In this document: positions 54,400 through 64,000 of the stretch, in pieces
Numbering within the stretch: the stretch's first letter is position 1
Layout of the letters: the number at the start of each line of letters is the position of its first letter
DNA from: Armigeres subalbatus
Lineage: Eukaryota > Arthropoda > Insecta > Diptera > Culicidae
DNA length: 64,000 nucleotides
Assembly: GCF_024139115.2 (NCBI RefSeq)
Contig: NC_085141.1
Location: forward strand, 379,574,278 to 379,638,277
Direction: 5' to 3'
The notes under the pieces: model-generated
The model's input: the letters and a program-made list of their open reading frames with translations, nothing else
Databases searched by the model: none
Told to the model about the DNA's origin: nothing
Made by a program: the position numbers and the translations under genes

Positions 54400-55535
54400 T
54401 AAGGGAGGTATTTAGGACCACTTTAAGAGATGGCCGAACAATGTTTCGAATAAAAGTAAGATTTTGTAATAATGCTTGATCAATTCCCTATGCAACTGAA
54501 AAGTAGTGAATGCTAGGTAGGATTTGTAGGTGAAAATGTTGTAAATCCCACCGAAAGAACCAAACTATCATAAATTCTGAAGATATATGAGATTTAATTT
54601 TGGACAATCTGTTTTTATTTTGGATCACCTATTGAATATATTTTGGACCACTCGAATAACTTTGAATTGCTTGCCAAGTTATGTTACTATTAGATCAAAT
54701 TAGTAATCTCAAGCATTTATGGCGTTTTTATCCTTAAATCCTTGTTAAACAATACACTTTTATAAGCACTCAAAAGCTTAGAGCAATATCTACCAGCTAG
54801 AGGTATTGAAACTCATATCAATTTCAGTACCACTCGGTACAGCATCATCAAAACAAAACAAACATGCGGCCCATGGTCGTGACGTATGCACATGGTCACT
54901 CCTACCCTGCCATATTTTTTTATGTAATTTGCCAGATCTGTTCCATTTGCGCCATTGACAGCAGCGGGTTGCCCGGTTCTTCCTTGCTCCTTGCACATTC
55001 TTTTTTCAATCGAAGCATAATCGTAGAACGCGGAACTCCATTGCATTGGCAAGCAGCACGGACGGAGAGCGTTAATTTGTAAATGCGGTATGAACAGTAA
55101 TTTATTAATGGTTTTATACTAGAGTAACAAATGGTTGGTAAATACAAAAGTTTAGTAAATCTAGCACTTAAAAGGAAGATATGTCAAAAATGTTTTGCTC
55201 GAGATATGAAACTGCTTCAATCAGATTTTAATAAGTCAACAACATCATTCACATGTTTTAAATCTATGTACAAATAAACTTACAGCTTTTGAAAATTGAC
55301 TTCAATTTTACAATGTAGTCTTGGTTTTGGTCTAATCCAGCCGGAATGGGTGAAAGTTTTCTTAATAATTGTTATAGTTTATAAGAAACAAATGTAGGAG
55401 ATACCTTATGGATAGTTTTTGTTTGCAATAAAATATAAATGTTGCATGTTTTATTTATTTTTGCGTAAAAAAAATGTAAAATTCAGCTAGGTGGTCCAAA
55501 ATATGAGCCCGGTCCAAAATACAGCCGTTACAGCA
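54400..55535 (-). mobile_element. Possible pogo-like DNA transposon remnant
   Basis: The left end has GGTATTTAGGACCACTTT, and the right end has the complement of TATTTTGGACC twice (GGTCCAAAATATG, GGTCCAAAATACAG). Between them lies a pogo-like transposase fragment on the minus strand. The ends are loosely matched, so the extent is a guess. Confidence 0.4.
54813..55110 (-). pseudogene. Pogo/Tigger-like transposase, N-terminal HTH fragment
   Basis: Minus-strand residues LTLSVRAACQCNGVPRSTI, then MLRLKKECARSKEEPGNP and LSMAQMEQI look like the psq-type helix-turn-helix and linker of pogo-group transposases (…AA..F.VP.STI..RL…G.P..L…E). A frameshift near 54945 leads to ANYIKKYGRVGVTM. The DDE domain is absent. 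Pogo-group transposases bind TIRs through this domain. Confidence 0.5.
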
Positions 55536-55886
55536 ATAAAAAGTGTGAGATTATTCCTATGCAGATTGAATTTGTGATTAAATCTTCTCTCGCGGTTTTG
55601 AGACAATTCCAAATCAGCAGATAGTTTTATTTCATTTGGTGTCATTCTATTTTATATCATCCGCATTTTCCACATCTGCCAGGCATGTACTTAGACATGT
55701 CCACTTTAGAAATCCTCTGCACCACCATTAAAAATCCACTGATAATATGATCGGATTGTCAAAGGAAAATATTCATGTCAACAGTTTGCCTGTTTTGAAG
55801 TGATATTTTGAGAATTACCAAAAGGGAAAACGACCCATTATGGAGGAGTTTAACATCATATCAGAGTAACATTGCAAAAGGCATTT

Positions 55887-55997
55887 CGCGGCCGGTAATG
55901 AAGTTAATCAGTTTAGTGCGTGTTTCGGATAGCAGAACGATCGCGCGATCTGCCGAAATATTGTGTTCTGCATTGCGCGGCCGGTAATAAAGTTGAT
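55887..55997. repeat. Palindromic GATCGCGCGATC module, copy 2
   Basis: CGCGGCCGGTAATGAAGTTA and CGCGGCCGGTAATAAAGTTG are direct repeats at 55887 and 55976. Between them are GCAGAAC, GATCGCGCGATC and a GTTCTGC in inverse. Matches 35346-35425 in reverse complement. Confidence 0.6.
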
Positions 55998-56953
55998 TAA
56001 AAGGCCGAGACGACAGTCACCTCCTTCGAAATGCTCGTTCTCAGTAAAGCGTTGACCGAATTTCATGACCCCGGACTTTTCTTAAAGGGGATTAGTAGAA
56101 CTTTCTTTCAACGTCGGTGCCTTCGGTGCCGTATCTGATTACTGTAATTACCGATATTGAAAGCCATATCCCTGATCTAAGAGTTATGGTCATATTTCTT
56201 AAAATCTGATCACGAAATAAACCAAATTGTGCCAGACAGGAGGGAAAAATATCACAAAAAAAAACTGTAGACATATATGGAACATTCCAGTACATCCAAA
56301 ATATCCGTGAGTTCGGGTCTTGAATTCTACCATAGAAGCGAAAGATAATTTGCACATTAAAATACTCAGAGTACACCGTACTCAGTTCAAAGATATCAAA
56401 TGACTCATGGGAAATTTTTCTGCGTGCCCCATAGTGACATTCTAGAATGCGCGAAATGTCCTGAAGTTTGTCTCGTAAGACCTACACTTTAACGGCCTCG
56501 AAAATGTTTTCGGTAGCTATCAAAACTCATTGGCGTAACTAACAAAAAATTCTAGGGGGGCTAATTTTGGACGTAGGATTACGTCCTTTGCGAAGATAGG
56601 GAGGTAATTCTGCATATTCAAATTTGAGACCTTTACGAAAAGTACCGATTTTTGAGATTTTGGTATCAATCGATCAACGAACTCTTTAAGATTTTCCCCA
56701 ACTGTTAAAAATAATGGATTAGAATGCGCTGGCCGTCGCCGAAAGTAGCAGTACTCAAGAGAAATATCCACGCAATGCTCAGACTATCGTTTCACTTCTA
56801 TCAGTGATTAGAAAAGCGCTTTGTGAAAAGAAAATCTGTTCTTCTTGGGCGTCGATTGCGGTCTCGGAATATCAGAGGCGGTGCTGAATTTTTATTCTTT
56901 GCGGAAAATCATCAAGTGGTCGTCGGCCAGCAGCAGCAGTGAATTTTTAACAC
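55998..56953. other. Unassigned spacer
   Basis: No motif in the short frames and no repeat recognised. Confidence 0.25.
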
Positions 56954-57262
56954 TTCTTTATCTTCTTCTTCTTCTTCTTTTTATTGGCATTACATCCCCA
57001 CACACCGGGACAGAGCCGCCTCGCAGCTTAGTGTTCATTAAGCACTTCCACAGTTATTAACTGCGAGGTTTCTAAGCCAAGTTACCATTTTTGCATTCGT
57101 ATATCATGAGTCTAACACGATGATACTTTTATACCCAGGGAAGTCGAGACAATTTCCAATCCGAAAATTGCTTAGACCGGCACCGGGAATCGAACCCAGC
57201 CACCCTTAGCATGGTCTTGCTTTGTAGCCGCGCGTCTTACCGCACGGCTAAGGAGAGCCCCT
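56954..57262 (-). mobile_element. Feilai-like tRNA-derived SINE, intact
   Basis: AATTTTTAACAC is duplicated at 56942-56953 and 57263-57274. On the minus strand it starts GGGGCTCTCCTTAGCCGTGC with an A-box-like TAGCCGTGCGG and a B box GGTTCGATTCC, then a tRNA-unrelated body, and ends ATGTAATGCCAATAAAAAG plus a GAAGAA tail. The pol III promoter boxes and tail fit Feilai SINEs of Aedes. Confidence 0.9.
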
Positions 57263-57339
57263 AATTTTTAACACAAGGCTGTTTTCTAACCCAGGAATTC
57301 GTGATCGAAAATGTTTTGGCCATGAAAAGTTGATTTTAG

Positions 57340-57870
57340 AGGCTCAGTGACTTCGGAGAAAAGTTTCAGTATTTTAAGCTTAATAATTCGGAAACTTTTT
57401 TTTTTGGCTAATCCCCCTAAAAGTGAGATGGAAATTCGCTTTTCTCCAATTATGAAGATACATTATTGGTGTCTTCGAGAAAGTTGTAGAAAAAGTTTCT
57501 ACGAACAATTTTGCTGTATAAACTTTATTTCTATCTGCTATAGAAGTCGAGATATCGGTCGTTATTTATGAACGACCACCAAAAATCAGGTTTTTCACGA
57601 TACTTTCGTCAATATATTTTTTAAATTTTTCAAATGTTCTACAAAGATTTCCGTCGCGATAAAAAAACATGAACCTTTCGTGGACAGTTTCTTCTTATTT
57701 TCAATATTGACGAAGTTATTGATGATTTTTTGTTCAAAAATGAACATTTTGACATTAACTGCATACATGGAACAAAATAGGGCAGAACTTTAATTAGGAG
57801 ATTGAAAGTATAACTCAAGCACTAACGGTTGCATTGCAAAATATATGTGACTTAGCTTGCCGTAAGTACC
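57340..57870. repeat. Large inverted repeat, left arm (outer part)
   Basis: Matches the reverse complement of 63571-64000: GGTCGTTATTTATGAACGAC, CACGATACTTTCGTCAATAT, ACATGAACCTTTCG and TATATGTGACTTAGCTTG all recur inverted. The arm runs on into a Helitron-like copy at 57895. Confidence 0.75.
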
Positions 57871-57894
57871 GTATGGATATGTTCTCTTCTTCTT

Positions 57895-58130
57895 CTTGTT
57901 ACATATAAAAAATGAATTGGTCTGTATACCGCATAACTAAGAAACGGCTGGGCTCAAATTTCTTCATCACAATTTCCAATGGGTTTACATAATATTTTCT
58001 TATGAAAAAATCACGACTTAAACTGAAAAAATATGAAAAATTCAAATTAGAATTTGTATGGGTATTTTGTATAGGCACATCACAATACGCATTCTCACCT
58101 ACTGTGCAAGACAACGTCTGCTCAGTGTAT
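57895..58130 (+). mobile_element. Helitron-like copy in the left arm
   Basis: ACATATAAAAAATGAATTGG, then CCGCATAACTAAGAAACGG and a 3' hairpin GCAAGAC-AAC-GTCTGC match the Helitron at 36069-36329. The clean CTAG end is lost (CTCAGTG follows). Confidence 0.65.
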
Positions 58131-58756
58131 CATTTCATGATACACACACTTACGCCAGACCTATGTCTTGTCTTAATGTCCAAATTTTGAAAATGATTAT
58201 CGAATCGACGGATATTTTACAGAGAAATACCAATATATCGGGATATTGGTATTTCCAGAGAATTCTAAATGAAAAGAAATAAACTAAAATTTTTGGAACA
58301 CTTTTCTGTTAACCTGTTTTGCAATATTGTAATGTTTTATACGTAGCAAACCGGGTTTCTATTATTCCGGGATATTTCGAAAAGTAAATAGGTAAAACAA
58401 GTACCTTCGAATTGTTTACATAAAATTATATTTAAACTTATGATGTTTGAGGCGTCACTAACCATAGTTTCCATTCAATGAAGAATACTGACTTACCCGA
58501 TACTGCAGTTCCTCTGATCAACATTCCTGGCTGTATGGTGATTTCGAAAATAATACAATTTGCCCAAATACACTGGGGTCGTTTTTTACGTGACTTTTTG
58601 GTGCTTTTTTTTTATTTACGCGTTTTTTCTTCCTGCGGAATTTGAAATTCATGTCAGTTCTGTATAACATCCATCCATAATCATTTAGAAAATTTTGTAT
58701 TTGGCTAAATCATAGGTCTGGCGTAAGTGACTAAAGACTAAAAAAAGACTAAAGAT

Positions 58757-59000
58757 GACCCTGCAGGCGTTGTCCTGCACAGTAGGCGAGAATGCGTATT
58801 GTTATCTACCCTTTTAAAATTTCCATACAAATTTTATTTTAAACTTGTCATGTTTTTTCCAATTATAGTCGAGATTTTTACATGAGAACATATTCTGTAA
58901 ATCCGTCGGACATGTTGATAAACAAATTTGCTGAAGAAATGAAGAAAATCTATCCAGCCGTTTCTTAGTTATGCACAATAAAGACCAATTCATTGTTATT
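58757..59000 (-). mobile_element. Helitron-like copy in the right arm
   Basis: The minus strand has ACCAATTCATTG inverted, GCATAACTAAGAAACGGCTGG and a hairpin GCAGG-ACAACG-CCTGC followed by AGGGTCA. It faces 57895-58130, forming the inner part of the large inverted repeat. Confidence 0.65.
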
Positions 59001-59170
59001 ATATTGTAACAAGAAGAAGAAGAAAAAGATGTTCATACGGCACTTATGTCAAGGGGCCGTCCAGAAACCACGTGGTCATATAGGGGGGGAGGGGGGGTGG
59101 GGTTGGAAAATGACCACGATAAGCCACATGGGGGGAGGGGGGGTGTTGCTCTCGAACCACGTGGTTTTTT

Positions 59171-60034
59171 TTAACACGAAAATTTTTGGTAAATAACAAT
59201 AGCGGTGTAAAAAATACAAATCATCAAATTTAATGATTTAATCATTAAACCCAAAGCGCATCTTAGAACCAATGCCCACGTAGCGTCTTTTCAACTCAGT
59301 GTTAAAAAGAATTTAGCATTAAGCATCGAGAAAACCCGGTAACGCAGCGTCGGTCGCAACGCCGATGCATATCTGAGTTATTTGGCCAACTTAGCTTTAG
59401 ATCCTATTTCCATAAAAAAAAAATAAACGAAAAAGCAGGTTGCGTTTCAGTCTCAATTTTCACCAAAAAAATTGGGAAAGAAAAATGAAAAAATATTTTT
59501 TTTAAATTCCGCCGCAGATGGTTTTTGGCATCACGCCGCCGACACTTTTGCATCAGCGGACTACAGCTACAATTTTGAAAACTGTTCATGTTTTTACAAT
59601 AATTCAAGAAAAATCTTCAAAAGAATGTCTTGTGGATATTCAGGAAAAATCCAGTAAAAAAATTTCCTGTAAAAACTTTGACCTTACTTCATACAATCCT
59701 GATAAAGTGCTAGCATTCAGAATGTTTTTTGAACAATTCTCTCTGGAAAATTTTGCTTGTAAATTTTGCTACAAATTGGTCATGAAAAAAAAACAAAACA
59801 TCGCCAGTGTAAATGCCGAAAAAAATTCCATGTGAATTCTGTCTGAAAATTCAAAACAGTCTCGTGGGAAATACAAATAATTTTCGGTGGAAAAAAATGT
59901 TCATATTTTCATATTTTTTTTACATTCTAATGAATTTCTTCGACAAGTTCTTCCGAATCTTCACCAGAAATTCTATTTCATTTCCAAAATAAGTTTTTCG
60001 AACATTTTAGGGAGTGCACTTCAATATGTTCAGT
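59171..60034. other. Interior of the composite element, unassigned
   Basis: A plus frame of 105 codons at 59518-59835 has no motif. Degenerate GAAAATTC words appear from about 59640. Confidence 0.3.
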
Positions 60035-60200
60035 CTCCAGTTAGCCTTACGAGCAAAGGCATAGGATTGCCAATCCGGAGATGACGAGTTCGATTCTCGT
60101 TCCTGTCTAGGATGTTTTCGGGTGTCAAACATTGTCGACACCCTAGGTATAATGTATCGTTCGTACTTGCTACACAAGATATATAATCGTACAATTGCTG
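60035..60200 (+). mobile_element. tRNA-like SINE
   Basis: The head reads AGCCTTACGAGCAAAGGCAT, AGGATTGCCAATCCGGAGAT, then ACGAGTTCGATTCTCGTTCC, with a B box (GTTCGATTCTC) and tRNA-like spacing. The TTGCCAA loop would be a Gly-GCC-like anticodon loop, but the acceptor stem is not closed, so it is not a tRNA gene. Body: GGGTGTCAAACATTGTCGAC. Copy at 23010-23105 (minus). Confidence 0.6.
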
Positions 60201-60299
60201 GCATTTAAAACTTTCAATTTATAACTGAGGAAATGCTAATAGAATAAACTAAGTTGAAAAGCAGACCAACTTCCAGTTGGAATATGGAGCCATAGAAGA

Positions 60300-61470
60300 A
60301 GAAGAAGACTTCTAAATTTTTCAAGAAAAAATCTTCTGAATTTTCATGAGAAATTAAATAGCCAATGGCACATGAAACACCTTGATATTACCGTTGATTT
60401 TTTGTTTTTGGATTTTTGTTTTCAAATTTGGAATTTTGAAATGAAATTTTTTACGCTCTTTGTGAATTCTATCACATTTTTTTAATTTTCCAAATATTTT
60501 TTTTATTCGAGGCATTATTTAGAATTTCCACGGAAGAGTCTATGGATTATTTTCAAAAAATACTTTGGATTTTCAAAGAATAAATCTTTAGAATTCTCAA
60601 GGTTCGTGTTTTTTTTAATTTGCACCATAAATTCTTCCAAAATTTCATGGGAAATTCATTCTTCTTCAGAAAGTCCTTTTGATTTCTTTGTAGGTTCAGC
60701 TAAACATTGCTTTAAATCTTTACCATGCAAAGAAGCACAAGAAATGATTTAAAAATTTTAAGGAATTTTCACATAAGAAAATCTTTAAAATTTTGATTTA
60801 ATTTTCTAAGGAATTCCTATTGGAATTGCTTCTAAAGTACAACCTTCACAAGTACTACAAAAGTGTAATTTTTTTCGTCATTTCCATTTGTAAAAACATC
60901 GAATTCATTATTGGTGTTTTAGATGAACTTTTTCGATTTTCTACAGGAAAATCTTAGGATTTTCCATCGAAATATTTTGGTATACTCCAAATAATTTCTT
61001 TTGGAAATTAAAAAACTACTGAAAATTTCTAAGATTTTTTTGAAAAACGAAAAATTTCCATTGGAAATTTCGAAGAATTTCCTTTGAAGATTCATTAAAT
61101 TTGCCCAGGATTTTGAAAAAATCTTTAGAGATTCTGTAAAAAGCTGGATTTTTTTTCTAATTTATACTGGAAGTTCTTCGGAATTTGATGTTTATTGGAA
61201 TTTTCATCGTAAATATGCATTTAGGATCCTTCTACGGATTCTAGTTCTAGTTCTTCAAAATTTCTACCGAACCTTTTTTAGGCACTCTTCCACAGAATTT
61301 CGAAAAAAAAAATCGTTGAAATACTGAAGATTTTTCCGTGGAGACTCCGAAGAATTTCTTCTAACTATTCTGAAGGGTTTCCCTTGCAACTCCAGAATAA
61401 TTATTCTTGAAAATTAGGAAGATCTAGGAATTTAAAATTCATCCAAGCAATAAATGTAGGCAAATATTTA
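60300..61470. repeat. Highly degenerate GAATTTTC/GAAATTC repeat
   Basis: Loose repeats around GGAAATTCTTC and GAATTTTC spaced about 30 bp apart fill the stretch. Similar text is at 21065-21235 and 22690-22900. Too diverged to define a unit. Confidence 0.45.
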
Positions 61471-62403
61471 GGATTAAGAAGCCTAGTTCTTATGATATTG
61501 AATAATTAGGCTAATTGATCGAAAAATTTAATAATGCACCTAATTAGAACATTTAGGTGCATTTTTAAATGTTTCGATCAATAATGCACAAAATTCTAGT
61601 AGTGCGTATGAAAAAGGTTATGACATAGAGAAGTTTGCATTTAAAAAATCAACATGAAATTCTAAATAAAATGCTTTTTAAATTCATAAAAGGGTCTTAG
61701 AACTATGAAGAGTCCGCCGATATGAAAAAAAGTGGCAGTGTTCCAGAAAAAAACACTCCAATTCCTAAAACAATCTAGGGTAATAAATAGTGTTATAATA
61801 ACGATTGAAATTGAATTCCAAAACAAATCTCAACCCTTTCAGGACGGATGGGTCATATATGCCCAGCGTTTTAGATTGTCTATTAAATCACAAAAGAGAG
61901 CTAGACCACCATTTTCTTCAGTAAAATTGTTCATCTAGATATTGGTTTTACAGAAAAAAAATATGGGAGCTCAAATTTGACTGACCCTGAAAACTCAGTT
62001 ATCCGAAACTTTGGGGAGATTTCGATTCTAAGAGCATGCAAATGAAGTTGAAATGTTTGAATCATTCTGAACACTCAGATAAGATGGGTCATCCTGAACG
62101 TTAAGCCAGTGATTGCTCTCAAGTTCAGCCCACGACTTCGGGTGATCAATCATGACATTTGTAATGTCCTCATCATCGGTATGTACCCAATCCGATGAAA
62201 TAAGCATATGATCCTAATTTCCATTAACATGAGATCTAAGAGACAAGGTACCCAAAATTATCTTGAGTCAACATCAAGCTGCACAAATATTATGCCTCTT
62301 TTGTAGGGCCTTAGAACCACTGGGTTCACGGACTTGAATGATTAAGTAGTTTAAGCATTACGACTTCCAGGACGTTTTTTAAAACCTAAAAGTTTTGTAT
62401 AAC
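61471..62403. other. Interior of the composite element, unassigned
   Basis: AT-rich with a 68-codon plus frame (61732-61938) without motifs. Nothing else seen. Confidence 0.25.
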
Positions 62404-62545
62404 CTAAGTCGAGTCAAGTACGAAACACTGAAGACGACCTTACTGTTGAGGTCGAAATACGTATCTGTCAAGGTACAATCAAGTGGTGGAATTAAATGGG
62501 AAGGTACAAATTCGTCTTATGACAAGTAAAGACATTCCATTAAAA
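62404..62545 (+). mobile_element. Penelope-like fragment with hammerhead-like core
   Basis: GTCGAGTCAAGTACGAAACA, CTGAAGA, C, GACC..GGTC, GAAA, TACGTATC, TGTCAAGG, then a tail to AAAAAGCTCAA. Stem II is fully Watson-Crick here (GACC/GGTC) where the other copies have a G-T pair. Stem I loses one pair (AACA). Confidence 0.5.
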
Positions 62546-63450
62546 AGCTCAACATAATTTTGTTAACTAAAAAGTCTGTAGTAGCTTGTACAAATAACAA
62601 TTGTCATATCAAACCAATGGACCTAATGGGATATTATATCATACATCATTCATAATTTGGTTAATTGGATAAATCCAATGATCCGAACTCCAAAATGATA
62701 ATTGATCTATAATATATGCATTCTTCTATGAGTCGCTTATGAAAAGACCATTGACTGAAGCATATTCGAGATATGGAATAGAAGTTCCTTGGGAAATTAT
62801 TCGAAAGACATCAGAGTGACCGAGAAAATATGTTTAGTATGGCATCATTGGATTCCACGAGTCAATATCAAAATAAAATTTCAATGAAGAATTAGAAATT
62901 TTGAGAGATGAGCCAGCTCTAGATTATTTATTAGAGAAAAAATAGAAATTTTCCATAATAGAATTGGAAATTGCCAATAAAGAAATCAGGGTATGAGTAT
63001 TGAATAAATATAGAATTACTGCAAATAATGCAAAATTTCCATAAACAGTTGAAAATTTTCCACAAAACAATAATAAATTAGCACTTGTAAAAGCAAAAAT
63101 TGCAATTATGTATTTAAAAATCACAAATGAAGAAATTAAAAAATATAGGGATATTTTGGAAAATTTCTAAACCATTACAAATTTTTCTCGAAATTTTATA
63201 ACATATTCATGAGTCCGCATTTTTGGTATCCTCCTGATGCATAGAAGGTATGCGAGTTCTAGATAACCTAATACCTGATACACATTACAACATGATAACA
63301 TCATAAAATACTTCGAAATAATTAAAATTTATAATTTTCATGCTGGGTTTTAGTTTGATTTTGAATCAGTTGAAATTGTCCATCTTCAAAATTGATCGAA
63401 TTAACCATATGTTTTAGTTACACAGGGTTTTTTTTTTAATTTGTGTACTT
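62546..63450. other. Interior of the composite element, unassigned
   Basis: AT-rich, no ORF with motifs, no tandem repeat. Confidence 0.25.
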
Positions 63451-63570
63451 GAAAAAAAAACACGTGGTCAAAGGGGGGGGGGGTCTGCCAAATGACCACG
63501 ATAGACCACATGGGGGGAGGGGGGGTTGAAAATCTTCAAAAATATGACCACGTGGTTTCTGGATGGCCCC

Positions 63571-64000
63571 CAAGCTATGTCACATATATGTTGCAATGCA
63601 ACCATTAGTGCATAAGTTATACTTTCCAATACCTAAATAAAATTCTGCCCCATTTTGCCCCTACATGTATGCAGTTAATGTCAAAATCCTTAATTTTGAA
63701 CCGAAAATCGTCAATAACTTCGTCAATATTGAAAATAAGAAGAAACTGTCTTCGAAAGGTTCATGTTTTTTATCGCGCGGACACCTTTGTAGAACATTTA
63801 AAAAATCTAAAAAATATATTGACGAAAGTATCGTGAAAAACCTGATTTTTGGTGGTCGTTCATAAATAACGACGCATATCTCGACTTCTATAGCTGATAG
63901 AAATGAAGTTTGGTTGTATACTATTTCGCCGAAAAACATTTCGTGGACTTTTTTTTCACGGTACGACATTCCGCGGAATGTATCAACTCTCCGAAACACA
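63571..64000. repeat. Large inverted repeat, right arm (outer part, runs off window)
   Basis: Reverse complement of about 57470-57860. The minus ORF at 63661-63999 is a shadow of the arm. The arm may extend beyond the window. Confidence 0.75.

Larger units (their letters stand above)
59053..63570. mobile_element. 4.5-kb composite element bounded by two MITE copies
   Basis: The outer ends GGGGCCGTCCAGAAACCACG and, inverted, CGTGGTTTCTGGATGGCCCC are TIRs, flanked by CAA at 59050-59052 and 63571-63573. Near each end is a ~110-bp unit holding ATGACCACGATA, CCACATGGGGGGAGGGGGGG in the same direction, so two MITE copies in direct order bound the block. The interior holds a SINE, a Penelope-like fragment and degenerate repeats, with no transposase. 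Confidence 0.65.

Noticed and set aside
60035..60110. Functional tRNA-Gly gene
   Set aside because: The head is tRNA-like but the acceptor and anticodon stems do not close; it is part of a SINE with a body and a second copy.

Overview
The window looks like intergenic DNA from a culicine mosquito, most likely Aedes. I infer this from the repeats: tRNA-derived SINEs of Feilai type, a Jockey/Juan-like LINE with a poly(A) tail, an R1-clade LINE whose 3' end lies in ACAY microsatellite, Penelope-like fragments, Helitrons, and many MITEs and fold-back elements. I found no host protein-coding gene that I would defend. No species-level call is possible without a database search.

Layout. 1-3000: mostly unassigned, with fragments of one short poly(A)-tailed retroelement. 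3009-3208: a palindrome built from a Penelope-like fragment. 3656-6900: a minus-strand LINE remnant with an RNase H domain, split by a 1.85-kb fold-back element whose arms are short tandem arrays and whose core is polypyrimidine. 6983-7487: a rearranged SINE. 7651-12206: a nearly full-length but frameshifted Jockey-type LINE with clear target-site duplications (TSDs). 13504-18430: small elements, LINE C-termini, a 205-bp fold-back MITE and a satellite. 18440-25700: a second RNase H LINE remnant, split at the same codon by a 6.2-kb element with terminal inverted repeats (TIRs) that holds nested repeats. 26358-29230: a degraded R1-clade LINE on the minus strand. 29231-34200: mostly unassigned, with one TIR element containing two spliceable introns. 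34250-36005: another array-armed fold-back element carrying a 345-bp MITE. 36069-36329: a Helitron with correct ends. 38230-38760: a 23-bp minisatellite.

39320-42375 is an old second copy of the Jockey-type LINE, opened by at least three insertions. 42429-45504 is a 3.1-kb retroposed segment with a 22-bp TSD. 48015-52080 is a 23-bp satellite, split by a second copy of the polypyrimidine fold-back element. 54400-55535 holds a pogo-like transposase fragment. 57340-64000 is a large inverted repeat with a 4.5-kb composite element inserted in its right arm.

The main value of the window is its insertion history. Nested elements keep their TSDs, and paired copies (two LINE remnants, two Jockey copies, two arms of a palindrome) supply empty sites for several insertions. 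The most interesting items are: the fold-back family whose TIRs are tandem arrays and whose cores share a CACTTCTCAC repeat; two different elements in the same RNase H codon of two LINE copies; a hammerhead-ribozyme-like fold in the Penelope-like fragments; and a composite MITE-bounded element with a reconstructable empty site.
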